In this document: positions 35,589 through 43,463 of the stretch, piece after piece
How positions within the stretch are numbered: the stretch's first letter is position 1
Layout: every line of letters starts with the position of its first letter
NCBI RefSeq assembly: GCF_022288725.1
Contig: NZ_JAKNTA010000005.1
Location: 471,658 to 535,657, forward strand
Source of the DNA: Kitasatospora sp. A2-31
Lineage (GTDB): Bacteria > Actinomycetota > Actinomycetes > Streptomycetales > Streptomycetaceae
Direction: 5' to 3'
Length of the DNA: 64,000 nucleotides
Notes under the pieces: generated by a model
Databases searched by the model: none
Told to the model about the DNA's origin: nothing
What the model saw: only the letters and a program-made list of their open reading frames with translations
Made by a program: the position numbers and the translations under genes

Positions 35589-36064
35589 GCGGCCCGATGG
35601 CGGACGAGGAGCCGACGAGCGAACAGGACGACCCGGGCGAGGACACGCTCGAGGTCGACCTGTTCCGGCCGCGCACCCAGGTCGACGACCGCTGGTTCGA
35701 CGACGACGCCGGCCCGGTGGTGCGGCTGTTCTCGATGACCCGGGGCCGTACCCGGCCGGTCGAGGACGGCCTGTTCGACCTGATCTCGCTGATCACCGCC
35801 GCCGAGCCGGGGCCCGACGCGGGGGCGGTGCCCGCGCACGTGCTCGACCCGGAGCACCAGACCATCCTGGCCTGGTGCCGCCGGGAGCCGCTGTCCGTCG
35901 CCGAGCTCGGCTCCTACACCGACCTGCCGGTCAGCGTCGTCCGGGTGCTGCTCGGCGACCTCTACGACGCCGAGCTGATCAGCGTCACCCGACCCGTTCC
36001 GCTCGCCGAGCTGCCGGACGAGCGCCTGCTGCGAGACGTGATCAATGGACTCCGTGCGCTCTGA
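35585..36064 (+). CDS. cvnC: Conservon DUF742 protein CvnC
   Basis: 159-residue DUF742 protein, the third conservon subunit. An acidic N-terminus (~1-40) precedes the DUF742 domain with VVRLFSMTRGRTRP and the winged-helix-like half EPLSVAELGSYTDLPVSVVR. It is thought to bind or regulate the conservon complex, possibly DNA. Start at 35585 overlaps the cvnB stop; an in-frame ATG at 35597 is an alternative. It overlaps cvnD by 20 bases. Confidence 0.95.
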   Translation: MSGPMADEEPTSEQDDPGEDTLEVDLFRPRTQVDDRWFDDDAGPVVRLFSMTRGRTRPVEDGLFDLISLITAAEPGPDAGAVPAHVLDPEHQTILAWCRREPLSVAELGSYTDLPVSVVRVLLGDLYDAELISVTRPVPLAELPDERLLRDVINGLRAL

Positions 36065-36710
36065 CCCGACCACCCCGGCGGGGGCGTCCGCCGTCCCGAC
36101 GGCCGCGTCCGGCGCCGCCGCGACCACCGACCCGAGCTGGCGCGGCGGCCCGGGCGTCGCGGTGAAGATCCTGGTCGCCGGCGGCTTCGGCGCGGGCAAG
36201 ACCACCCTGGTCGGGTCGGTCAGCGAGATCCGCCCGCTGCGCACCGAGGAGGAGCTGAGCGAGCTCGGCCGCCCCTTCGACGACATCTCGGGCGTGGAGG
36301 CCAAGCGCACCACCACCGTGGCGATGGACTTCGGCCGGATCGACCTGCGGCCCGGCCTGGCGCTCTACCTCTTCGGCACGCCGGGCCAGGACCGGTTCTG
36401 GTTCGTCTGGGACGAGCTGGCCCGCGGCGCCCTGGGCGCCGTGGTCCTGGCCGACACGCGCCGGCTGGCGGACTGCTTCCCCTCGGTGGACTTCTTCGAA
36501 CAGCGCGGCATCCCGTTCGTGGTGGCGGTGAACTGCTTCGACGGCACCGAGGCGTTCACGGTCGAGGAGGTCCGCGACGCGCTCGACCTGGACCCCGACA
36601 TCCCGGTGCTGCTCTGCGACGCCCGGCGGCGCGAGGACGGGAAGGAGCTGCTGGTCAACCTGGTCGAGCACGCCGCGGCACGGCGCCGCAGTGCACCGGC
36701 GCGGGTCTGA
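36045..36710 (+). CDS. cvnD: Conservon small GTPase CvnD
   Basis: 221-residue Ras-like GTPase. After a ~35-residue low-complexity start it shows G1 GGFGAGKTT (~47-55), G3 GTPGQDR and an N-C-F-D version of G4. It acts as the switch of the conservon complex. The ATG at 36045 overlaps cvnC by 20 bases. No cvnE/cvnF cytochrome P450 gene follows, unlike some conservons; the next element is a small Cys-rich peptide gene. Confidence 0.95.
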   Translation: MDSVRSDPTTPAGASAVPTAASGAAATTDPSWRGGPGVAVKILVAGGFGAGKTTLVGSVSEIRPLRTEEELSELGRPFDDISGVEAKRTTTVAMDFGRIDLRPGLALYLFGTPGQDRFWFVWDELARGALGAVVLADTRRLADCFPSVDFFEQRGIPFVVAVNCFDGTEAFTVEEVRDALDLDPDIPVLLCDARRREDGKELLVNLVEHAAARRRSAPARV

Positions 36711-36870
36711 CGGCGCGTCCGGCGTCTCATTCGGACGTCCGCATTCCGGACGTTCTGTGGACGGGAGGTTGCCTCGACCGGCCCGGCGTGGAAGGCTCTG
36801 GGGTCGAAGGCCGCCCGGGCTACGGTTCCGGGTGCCTCAGGAACATCCGGCAAGGGGGGAGGGAAGCACC

Positions 36871-36987
36871 GTGACCGTCGACCAGCGACGCGCAGCCGTC
36901 ACGTCCGCCCCCGCCCCGGTCACCCCGGCGCTGACGGTCCGCCGCTACATCGACCAGGCGCTGATCTGCAGCGCCTGCTGTCGCTGA
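36871..36987 (+). CDS. 38-aa Cys-rich peptide, leader-peptide-like
   Basis: A 38-codon gene with an excellent ribosome site (GGGGGGAGGGA at 36854-36864, GTG start at 36871). The first 23 residues are Ala/Pro/Thr-rich; the end reads R-R-Y-I-D-Q-A-L-I-C-S-A-C-C-R. That ending resembles the short actinobacterial leader peptides (R-[YH]-[VI]-D-x-x-x-x-x-S-x-x-C-R) that precede sulfur and cysteine genes and are thought to attenuate by ribosome stalling at Cys codons. Here three Cys codons lie in the last five sense codons. A bioactive peptide precursor is an alternative. It lies 160 bases after cvnD, with a GGACGTCC-type dyad near 36732 upstream. Confidence 0.65.
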   Translation: MTVDQRRAAVTSAPAPVTPALTVRRYIDQALICSACCR

Positions 36988-37441
36988 CGGACCAGCCCCC
37001 GGTATCCCGACGGATCCTCCGGCCGGCCTCCTGCGCCCCGCTCCGCGGCCTCTCCGAGCCGCCGCGCGAGCCCCCGCCGGAGCGGCCCGACGGACCGTCC
37101 ACTCGTCGACCCGGCCCGGTCGGACCCGTCCGACCGGCCGCCGCTGCCCAGGCCCGCATCGCGGAGAGCACCAGTGAACCCCCTCCTCCCCACCCAGGCC
37201 CAGCCCCTCGCCGACCCAGCCGCCCGTGCCGCCGGCGTCGCGGGCGGAGCCGTTCGCGGCCGCTCCGACCTCGAACCGTTCTGGCCGTCGCGGCAGCCGC
37301 ACCTGTTCGACCAGACGTGTCCGGGTTCGCCCAGCGCGTCCCGGCCCTCCGCCCGCTGACCTCGTTCAGCGCCGGCGCACTCCGCCCGGTCGACGCGCAG
37401 ACGACTCCACCCCGTCCGTTCCGCGCGAAATGAGCAGCACC
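36988..37441. other. 454-base gap between Cys-rich peptide and winged-helix gene
   Basis: Possible long leader of the winged-helix gene. It contains one weakly supported small frame (37174-37359) and otherwise GC-rich sequence without clear hairpins directly after the peptide stop. Confidence 0.45.
37174..37359 (+). CDS. Doubtful small ORF, 61 aa
   Basis: GTG 37174 is preceded by GGAGAG with good spacing; the product is Pro/Ala-rich with one Cys and no recognisable domain. It could be real or part of an untranslated leader. It is listed because the ribosome site is better than chance. Confidence 0.25.
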   Translation: MNPLLPTQAQPLADPAARAAGVAGGAVRGRSDLEPFWPSRQPHLFDQTCPGSPSASRPSAR

Positions 37442-38209
37442 ATGACCTCTTCCTCCACGGCCACCCTGCCCCTGCCCAGCGCGACCCCGCACCTGCGCGC
37501 AGTCCGTTCCGTTCCCTCGACCGGCGACCGGTCGATCGCCGACCGGTCGACCGCCGAGCGCTGGCACGCCGGTCCGGCGCCCCAGCGACAGGTGCCCGCC
37601 GCGGCACACGTCGCGGCGGTACCGGCACCGCCGACCGTCCCCGCCCCCTCGGCTGCGCAGGCCGCGCGGGCCCCGCAGCCGCCGCAGGCGCTGCTCGCCG
37701 CGCTTCCGGAGGGTGCGGCGGTCGTCGCCGCGCTCCCGCCGGGCGTGCTGCCGCAGGCCCTGCTCGCCCAGTACGGCGCGCAGTTCGGCGCCGCAGCCCC
37801 CGGGCACCCGATGGTCGGCTACCTGGTGCTGGTGCCCGCCGAGGGCGGGGCCCCGGCCGGTCCGGCCGCGGCGGCTCCGGGCGCCGGTGGGCCGGCCGCC
37901 GTCCGTCCGGTCCGCCCCGCCGACCGTGGCATCACCGTCGACGTCGAGCGCCGGAACGCCTACGTCGACGGCCGGTTGCTCGACCTCACCTACCTGGAGT
38001 TCGAGCTGCTGGCGCACCTGACCGAGCACCCGCAGCGGGTGCACACCCGGGACCACCTGGTCTCCGCCGTCTGGGGCTACGGCCACGTCGGGGACGGCCG
38101 GACGGTGGACGTGCACGTGGCGCGGCTGCGCCGGAAGCTCGGGGCGGCCTACCGGGACAGCATCGTGACCGTTCGTCGGGTCGGCTACAAGTACTCGCCG
38201 GTGGCCTGA
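37442..38209 (+). CDS. Orphan OmpR-type winged-helix DNA-binding protein
   Basis: 255 residues. The N-terminal ~150 are low-complexity Ala/Pro-rich, with one more ordered stretch (LPQALLAQYGAQFGAA then MVGYLVLVPAEG). The C-terminal ~95 are an OmpR/PhoB-type winged helix (TYLEFELLAHLTEHP, RDHLVSAVWGYG, RTVDVHVARLRRKL, VRRVGYKY). There is no receiver domain and no kinase partner, so it is an orphan transcriptional regulator. The start is uncertain: ATG 37442 or the in-frame ATG 37430. Its control may involve the Cys-rich peptide upstream. A 17-bp hairpin terminates the gene. Confidence 0.8.
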   Translation: MTSSSTATLPLPSATPHLRAVRSVPSTGDRSIADRSTAERWHAGPAPQRQVPAAAHVAAVPAPPTVPAPSAAQAARAPQPPQALLAALPEGAAVVAALPPGVLPQALLAQYGAQFGAAAPGHPMVGYLVLVPAEGGAPAGPAAAAPGAGGPAAVRPVRPADRGITVDVERRNAYVDGRLLDLTYLEFELLAHLTEHPQRVHTRDHLVSAVWGYGHVGDGRTVDVHVARLRRKLGAAYRDSIVTVRRVGYKYSPVA

Positions 38210-38240
38210 CCCACGGCCGCCCCTGGCGGGCACTGCCGTG

Positions 38241-38277
38241 GGCCGGGAGGGCGTTCACCGTGAACGCCCTCCCGGCC
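38241..38277 (+). terminator. Terminator, 17-bp perfect stem
   Basis: GGCCGGGAGGGCGTTCA (38241-38257) pairs exactly with 38261-38277 around a CCG loop, 32 bases after the winged-helix stop. Confidence 0.88.
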
Positions 38278-38399
38278 GCGGTGCCTCGTCGTGACGACGG
38301 GCCTCCCACAGCGTGCGGCGGGCCCGGGGCGGCGGCCGGACCTCGCGCGGTGCCGGTGCCGGTGCCGCGAGCCGGTGGAGCCGGGCGGTCGCGCGGGCC

Positions 38400-39389
38400 T
38401 CAGCGGCTCAGCGTGTCGATCTCCGTCAGCTCCTCGGCCGTCAACGGGCCGCCGTCGAGCGCGTCGATGTTCTGGTCCAGCTGGGCCACGCTGCTCGCCC
38501 CGATGATCACCGACACCACGCGCTCGTCCCGCAGCACCCAGGAGAGCGCCAGCTGCGCGAGGGTCTGCCCGCGCCGCTCGGCCACCTTGCTCAGCCCGCG
38601 CAGCTGCTCCAGCTTGGCCTCGGTGAGCGCCTCCTCCTTGAGGAAGTGGCCGACCGACATCCGAGACCCGGCCGGTACCCGCCCGCTGAGGTAGCGGTCG
38701 GTCAGCAGGCCCTGGGCGAGCGGGGAGTAGGCGATCAGGCTGGTCTGCGTGTCGCCGACCGCGTCCAGCACGTCGCCCTCGACGGTGCGGTTGAGGATCG
38801 AGTACGCCGACTGGTTCATCAGTACCGGCGTGCCCAGGGCGCGCAGGATCGCCACCGCCTCGCGGTGCTGCTCCGCCGGGTAGTTGGAGATGCCCGCGTA
38901 CAGCGCCCGGCCCGAGCGGACCGCGGAGTCCAGCGCACCCATCGTCTCCTCCAGCGGAGTGTCCGGGTCGTAGCGGTGCGAGTAGAAGACGTCCACGTAG
39001 TCCAGGCCCATCCGGCCCAGCGACTGGTCCAGGCTGGCCAGCAGGTACTTGCGGCTGCCGCCGTCGCCGTACGGGCCGGGCCACATGTCGTAGCCGGCCT
39101 TGCTGGCGATGAACAGCTCGTCCCGGTACGGGCGGAAGTCCTGGGCGAAGAGGTAGCCGAAGTTGCGTTCGGCGCTGCCGTACGGCGGGCCGTAGTTGTT
39201 CGCCAGGTCGAAGTGGGTGATGCCCCGGTCGAAGGCTCGGCGCAGGACCGCCCGCTGGACGTCGAGCGGCTGGGCGTCCCCGAAGTTGTGCCACAGGCCG
39301 AGCGAGACGGCCGGGAGCTGCACGCCACTGCGGCCGGCCCGGCGGTAGGTCATCGAGGCATAGCGGTCATCCGCGGCGAGGTAGGTCAT
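38400..39389 (-). CDS. Aldo/keto reductase, glyceraldehyde-3-phosphate reductase (YghZ) type
   Basis: 329-residue NADPH-dependent aldo/keto reductase of the YghZ/GprA (AKR14) branch. The catalytic residues are seen as HFDLANNYGPPYGSAE (Asp, Tyr), FIASKAGYDMWPGPYGDGG (Lys) and FYSHRYDPDTPLEET (His), with the C-terminal SVIIGASSVAQLDQN cofactor loop. It probably detoxifies methylglyoxal or reduces L-glyceraldehyde 3-phosphate. ATG 39389 has AGGA at suitable distance; an in-frame ATG at 39398 is too close to it. It is divergent from the TetR gene, with the tandem operators about 60 bases from its start. Confidence 0.92.
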   Translation of the reverse strand: MTYLAADDRYASMTYRRAGRSGVQLPAVSLGLWHNFGDAQPLDVQRAVLRRAFDRGITHFDLANNYGPPYGSAERNFGYLFAQDFRPYRDELFIASKAGYDMWPGPYGDGGSRKYLLASLDQSLGRMGLDYVDVFYSHRYDPDTPLEETMGALDSAVRSGRALYAGISNYPAEQHREAVAILRALGTPVLMNQSAYSILNRTVEGDVLDAVGDTQTSLIAYSPLAQGLLTDRYLSGRVPAGSRMSVGHFLKEEALTEAKLEQLRGLSKVAERRGQTLAQLALSWVLRDERVVSVIIGASSVAQLDQNIDALDGGPLTAEELTEIDTLSR

Positions 39390-39450
39390 GCCGGCCATCC
39401 TGCCAGCCCGGCGCCGGGATCGACCATCGACGAGCGCGGCGGCCCCCTTC

Positions 39451-39492
39451 TGTACCTAGTGGTATGGACAGCTGTACCTACAGGTATGTACA
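39451..39492. promoter_or_regulatory. Two tandem TetR-type operators
   Basis: TGTACCTAGTGGTATGGACA (39451-39470) and TGTACCTACAGGTATGTACA (39473-39492) are near-identical imperfect dyads whose starts lie 22 bp apart, two helical turns. The second ends one base before a GTG codon of the TetR frame. They lie between divergent genes, so the TetR protein is likely to control itself and perhaps the aldo/keto reductase. Confidence 0.75.
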
Positions 39493-39501
39493 GTGCTGCC
39501 C

Positions 39502-40068
39502 ATGGCAACCCAGGACCGCCTCATCGAGAGCACCCAGGAACTCCTCTGGGAGCGCGGCTACGTCGGCACCAGCCCCAAGGCCATCCAGCAGCGCTCCGGC
39601 GTCGGCCAGGGCAGCATGTACCACCACTTCACCGGCAAACCCGACCTCGCCGCGGCCGCCCTGCGCCGCAGCGCCGAGCAGATGCGCGCCGTCGCCGAGG
39701 CCGATCTCGCCGGCCCGGGCACCGCCTACGAGCGGATCGCCGCCTACCTGCACCGCGAGCGCGACGTGCTGCGCGGCTGCCGGATCGGACGGATGGCCCA
39801 GGACCCGGACGTCGTCGCCGACCCGCAGCTGCGCGCCCCGGTCGAGGAGACCTTCGACTGGTTGCGCGGCCGGATCGCCGGGCTGATCGCCGAGGGCCAG
39901 GCAGCGGGAGAGCTGCGCGCCGCCGCCGATCCGGCCGACACCGCCGCCGCCGTGGTGGCCGTCGTCCAGGGCGGCTACGTCCTCGCCCGGGCCGCCGGCA
40001 GCGCCGAGCCGTTCGAGCGGGCCGTCCGCGGCGCCCTCGGTCTGCTCGCCGCCCACCGGGCCGGCTGA
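39502..40068 (+). CDS. TetR-family transcriptional regulator
   Basis: 188-residue TetR repressor. The helix-turn-helix lies in residues ~5-50 (LLWERGYVGTSPKAIQQRSG, VGQGSMYHHF), followed by a helical ligand domain of the TetR_C_33/CalR-like type seen next to DUF4865 genes. No ribosome site is visible before ATG 39502 or the in-frame GTG 39493, and the operators end at 39492, so the mRNA may be leaderless. It heads an operon with DUF4865, carboxymuconolactone-decarboxylase-like and phosphotriesterase-like genes. Confidence 0.92.
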   Translation: MATQDRLIESTQELLWERGYVGTSPKAIQQRSGVGQGSMYHHFTGKPDLAAAALRRSAEQMRAVAEADLAGPGTAYERIAAYLHRERDVLRGCRIGRMAQDPDVVADPQLRAPVEETFDWLRGRIAGLIAEGQAAGELRAAADPADTAAAVVAVVQGGYVLARAAGSAEPFERAVRGALGLLAAHRAG

Positions 40069-40083
40069 GGACCGGAGCGGCCC

Positions 40084-40671
40084 GTGCACGCCATGCAGTA
40101 CGAGATCACCCTGCCCGCCGACTACGACATGGGGATCATCCGCAGGCGGGTGGCCGAGAGGGGCCACCTGCTGGACGCCCACCCCGGGCTGGGGGCCAAG
40201 GCCTACCTGGTGCGGGAGCGCGGCGAGGACGGCTCGCCGGTCAACGCTTACGCCCCGTTCTACCTCTGGCGCACCGCCGAGGGGATGAACGGCTTCCTCT
40301 TCGGCCCGGGCTTCCGAGGGCTGAGCGCCGACTTCGGGCGTCCGGCCGTCCGGCACTGGCTCGGGGCCGGGCTGCGCCACGGCGCGGGTCGGCGCCCGGG
40401 TCGCGGCACCCCGGCCACCGCGACCCGCCGGCTGGAACGCCTTCCCGAGGACGTCGACCCGGCCGAGGCGGTCGCGGCGGCCCTCGCCGACCTGCCCGAC
40501 CACCCCGACCTGCACACCGCCGCGGTCGCCGTCGACCCCGACCGCTGGGAGCTGATGCGGTTCGCACTCTGGGCCGGCCCGGTGCCCGACGGGACCCCCG
40601 GTACCCGCTTCCGGGTCCTGCACCTGAGCCGCCCCGAACTCGACCGGCTGCCGGCCGGCCGCCACTGGTGA
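40084..40671 (+). CDS. DUF4865 family protein
   Basis: 195-residue DUF4865 protein; family opening MHAMQYEITLPADYDM and the segment AYAPFYLWRTAEGMNGFL are recognisable. These have a dimeric alpha-beta barrel-like appearance, but no activity is established; they occur with TetR regulators and tautomerase or decarboxylase genes. GTG 40084 has GGAG six bases upstream; ATG 40093 is the alternative. 15 bases separate it from tetR. Confidence 0.88.
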   Translation: MHAMQYEITLPADYDMGIIRRRVAERGHLLDAHPGLGAKAYLVRERGEDGSPVNAYAPFYLWRTAEGMNGFLFGPGFRGLSADFGRPAVRHWLGAGLRHGAGRRPGRGTPATATRRLERLPEDVDPAEAVAAALADLPDHPDLHTAAVAVDPDRWELMRFALWAGPVPDGTPGTRFRVLHLSRPELDRLPAGRHW

Positions 40672-40682
40672 CAGACCGACCG

Positions 40683-41183
40683 ATGAAGGGACCGACCTAC
40701 CCCATGGAACCCGCCGCGCTCGCTCCCGCGCCCCTCGACCGCGCCGCCGGCTACGCCCTGCTGGACGAACTCGCCGGTCCCCGGACCACGACCGCCACCC
40801 TGCAGGGGCTGGACGCGCTGGCACCGGGCTTCGCCGACTGGATCGTCACCGCCCTGTTCGGCGGCACGTACCAGCGGCCCGGACTCTCCCTGCACGACCG
40901 CCAGGTGGCCAACCTGGCCGCCCTCACCGCGCTCGGCGGGGTCGAACCGCAGCTCGCCGACCACGTCCGCAACAGTCTGCGGATCGGCCTGACCCGGGAG
41001 GAGGTCACCGAGGTCCTGGTCCACCTCGCTCCCTACGTCGGCGTGCCCAGGGCCCTGGCCGGGCTGCGCGTCGCCGCGGCCGCCTTCGCGGCGGCGGACG
41101 GCGAGGCGGGCCACGAGGCGGCGGGCGACGAGGCGGACGACGAGGCGGGCCACGAGGCGGCGGACGGCGAGGCCGCAGCATGA
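40683..41183 (+). CDS. Carboxymuconolactone decarboxylase-like protein
   Basis: 166 residues. The CMD/AhpD fold is recognisable in residues ~35-135 (LSLHDRQVANLAALTALGG, ADHVRNSLRIGLTREEV, HLAPYVGVPRAL). The C-x-x-C of AhpD peroxidases is absent, so a decarboxylase or isomerase-type reaction is more likely than peroxidase. The last ~28 residues are an acidic repeat built from DGEAGHEA-like units. Two in-frame ATGs (40683, 40704) compete; neither has an ideal site. Its stop overlaps the next ATG, so it is coupled to the phosphotriesterase-like gene. Confidence 0.85.
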   Translation: MKGPTYPMEPAALAPAPLDRAAGYALLDELAGPRTTTATLQGLDALAPGFADWIVTALFGGTYQRPGLSLHDRQVANLAALTALGGVEPQLADHVRNSLRIGLTREEVTEVLVHLAPYVGVPRALAGLRVAAAAFAAADGEAGHEAAGDEADDEAGHEAADGEAAA

Positions 41184-42091
41184 GCGCCACCGTCCGCACC
41201 GTCCTGGGCGACCTCGACCCGGCCGAGCTCGGCGTCTGCGACGCCCACGACCACCTGTTCCTGCGCAGCCCCCGCCTCCCCGGCGAGGAGCTGGACGACC
41301 CGGTCGCGGCCGAGGAGGTGCTGCACTCGTTCGCGGCGGCGGGCGGGCGGTCGTTCGTCCAGTGGAGCCCGTACGGGACGGGCCGGGGCAACGACGTGCT
41401 CGCCGGCCTCTCCAGGGCCACCGGCGTCCACCTGGTGACGGCCACCGGCCTGCACCAGGCCGTCCACTACGACCAGGCCCTGCTCGACGGGTGGTACGAG
41501 GGGCTCGCCGAGCTGTTCACCGCCGAGCTGACCACCGGCCTGCGCGGTGCGCCCGACGGGACCAGGGCCGGGCTGATCAAGGTCGCGGGCGACAACGGAC
41601 CGATGACCGGGCACACCCGCCGGGTGCTGCAGGCGGCCGCCGAGGCCCACCACGCGACCGGGGCCCCGATCGCCGTCCACCACGACGCCGGGACCGACCC
41701 GATGGCCGTGCTCTTCCAGCTCGGGAGCCGGTTCCACGTCCCGCCCGAGCGGCTGATCCTCGGCCACCTCAACCGTCTCCCGGCGCTGGAGCCGATCCGC
41801 GAACTCGTCGACCTCGGCGTCTTCGTCGCGCTGGACGCCCCCCGCCCGGGCGACGCCGCCGCCGAGCGGCACCTGTTCGACATCCTCGCCACCCTGCTCG
41901 ACGCCGGCCACGCCGACCGGATCCTGCTGGGCGTCGACACCACCACCCGCTCCGCCCGCTGCGCCCCCGGCCCCGCCCACCTGCTGACCTCCCTCGCCCC
42001 CCGGCTCGCCGATGAGTTCGGCGCGGAGCTGCCGGGACTGGCGCTCATCGCGAACCCGGCCCGGGCGCTGGCCGTCGACTGGAAGGCCTGA
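41180..42091 (+). CDS. Phosphotriesterase-like amidohydrolase
   Basis: 303-residue phosphotriesterase-family (PTE/PHP) TIM barrel. Metal ligands are visible: H-D-H near residues 23-25, a carbamylation-type Lys in GLIKVAGDNG, His in AVHHDAGTDP, His in LILGHLNR and Asp in LLGVDTTT. Relatives act as lactonases or phosphotriesterases; with a CMD-like partner a lactone substrate is attractive (inference). Translation is coupled to the upstream gene. Last gene of the tetR operon. Confidence 0.9.
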   Translation: MSATVRTVLGDLDPAELGVCDAHDHLFLRSPRLPGEELDDPVAAEEVLHSFAAAGGRSFVQWSPYGTGRGNDVLAGLSRATGVHLVTATGLHQAVHYDQALLDGWYEGLAELFTAELTTGLRGAPDGTRAGLIKVAGDNGPMTGHTRRVLQAAAEAHHATGAPIAVHHDAGTDPMAVLFQLGSRFHVPPERLILGHLNRLPALEPIRELVDLGVFVALDAPRPGDAAAERHLFDILATLLDAGHADRILLGVDTTTRSARCAPGPAHLLTSLAPRLADEFGAELPGLALIANPARALAVDWKA

Positions 42092-42144
42092 CCGCGGCCG
42101 GACCCGCCCGGGGCCGTCCCTTCCGCCGCGTCCGCCCTGCCCGG

Positions 42145-42208
42145 CCCGTCCGCCCTGGCCCGTCCGTTCCGCACCGCCCGTCCGCCCTGGCCCGTCCGTT
42201 CCGCACCA
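42145..42208. repeat. 32-bp direct repeat, two copies
   Basis: Two adjacent copies (42145-42176 and 42177-42208) differ only at their last base. They lie in the intergenic space and are a simple tandem duplication. Confidence 0.9.
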
Positions 42209-42307
42209 CCCGTCCCGTGCCCCGCGCGGCCTCCGGTGGCCGCGTCCGCCCGGCCGGGTTTGAATCTGGGGAACGGTCGGACCAGGCCGTGAGAGGCGGA
42301 TTCGACG

Positions 42308-42970
42308 ATGCCCCGATGGTCGGCCTTCTGCCGGATCGCGTTCGGCGCCCTCGCGGCCGTGGCGCTCGGAGTCGTGGGCTACCGCGCCGCGACCGGGCCG
42401 GTCGGGGTGCCGGACTTCTTCGGCTACTTCACCACCCTGAGCAGCATCGCCGCCGTGGCCGTCCTGCTGCTCGGCGGCTGGGCGGGCCTGACCGGCGGGC
42501 GCCCGGTGCCGCCCGTGGTGCGCGGCGCGGTGGTGCTCTGCACGACGGTCACCGGGCTGGTCTACGGCCTGGGCGTGGCGAGCTACCCCGGGGAGGTCGT
42601 GCTCCCCTGGGCCGGCCAGGTGCTCCACCGGGTGGTGCCGGTCGTCATGCTCGCGGACTGGCTGGTCGACCCGCCTGCGCGCCGGATCCGGCTGCTCCCG
42701 GCGCTGGGCGCCTGGCTGGCGTTCCCGCTGCTCTACCTCGGCTGCACGCTCATCCGCGGTGCGGTCACCGACTGGTACCCGTACGCCTTCCTCGACCCGG
42801 CGCTGCCCCGCGGCTACGAGCGGGTCGCGGGGGCCTGCTTCCTGACGACCTGCGGCTTCGCCCTGGTCGGGGCGGCGTTGGTCTGGTCGGGCAACCTCGC
42901 CTCCGAACGCCGGGCCGCCTGGACCGGCACCCGCCCCGGGCCGGGCCGCGCGCCCGCCCGCCCTACCTGA
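42308..42970 (+). CDS. Pr6Pr family membrane protein
   Basis: 220-residue integral membrane protein with about six hydrophobic segments (first at ~8-28, then ~37-57, 70-95, 105-120, 133-150 and 175-195). The FGYFTTLSSI motif and the YPYAFLDP segment are typical of the Pr6Pr (FAR-17a/AIG1-like) family. The eukaryotic relatives hydrolyse fatty-acid esters of hydroxy fatty acids; bacterial function is unknown. ATG 42308, with GAGAGGCGG about ten bases upstream. Monocistronic. Confidence 0.85.
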   Translation: MPRWSAFCRIAFGALAAVALGVVGYRAATGPVGVPDFFGYFTTLSSIAAVAVLLLGGWAGLTGGRPVPPVVRGAVVLCTTVTGLVYGLGVASYPGEVVLPWAGQVLHRVVPVVMLADWLVDPPARRIRLLPALGAWLAFPLLYLGCTLIRGAVTDWYPYAFLDPALPRGYERVAGACFLTTCGFALVGAALVWSGNLASERRAAWTGTRPGPGRAPARPT

Positions 42971-43038
42971 GCGGCGCGCGTCACCCCTCCCGCAGCCCCC
43001 TCGTGGCCGGTCCGCGCCGCCGCCGCCCCGGGCGGAGC

Positions 43039-43431
43039 TCAGCCGCCGAGCAGGTGCATGATCGGCTGGCCCAGGGCGCCCAACCAGCCGGCCAGCGCGG
43101 AGATCGGGCCGACCAGTCTGGAGCCGGCGGCGGCGAGGGCGCCGGCCGTGGTGAGCACCCGGGTGATCCGGGTGAGGCGGCCGGCCACCACCTCGCGGTC
43201 CGGCTCCGGGCGGTTGACCTCCGTGTCGAGGGAGTCCAGCTCCGCCCGGACCTCGGGCACCACCGCGGGCGGCAGCTGCGCCTGGTCGACGGCGGTCCGC
43301 AGATCGCCGACGAGGCCGCGCACGTCCTGTCCGTCCGCGGTGAGGTGGCCCGACAGGCCGCCGTGGACGGTCTGGTCGCCCGCGACGTTGTTGACCACGC
43401 CGCCCTGCTGGTTACCGATGTTGAAGACCAT
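43039..43431 (-). CDS. Small partner of FHA protein, with NNVAGDQ motif
   Basis: 130 residues. The N-terminus (FNIGNQQGGVVNNVAGDQTV) is Gly/Asn/Gln-rich; the middle (~35-95) is helical; the last ~35 residues are hydrophobic and could insert in a membrane. The NNVAGDQ motif at 14-20 matches NNVAGNQ at 203-209 of the upstream FHA protein, so the two probably share an interaction or oligomerisation element. ATG 43431 has GGAGGAGG upstream. It is second in a two-gene operon (32-base gap). Function unknown. Confidence 0.7.
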   Translation of the reverse strand: MVFNIGNQQGGVVNNVAGDQTVHGGLSGHLTADGQDVRGLVGDLRTAVDQAQLPPAVVPEVRAELDSLDTEVNRPEPDREVVAGRLTRITRVLTTAGALAAAGSRLVGPISALAGWLGALGQPIMHLLGG

Positions 43432-43463
43432 GGGGGCCTCCTCCGGGGGCTGTCGGGGCGGGC

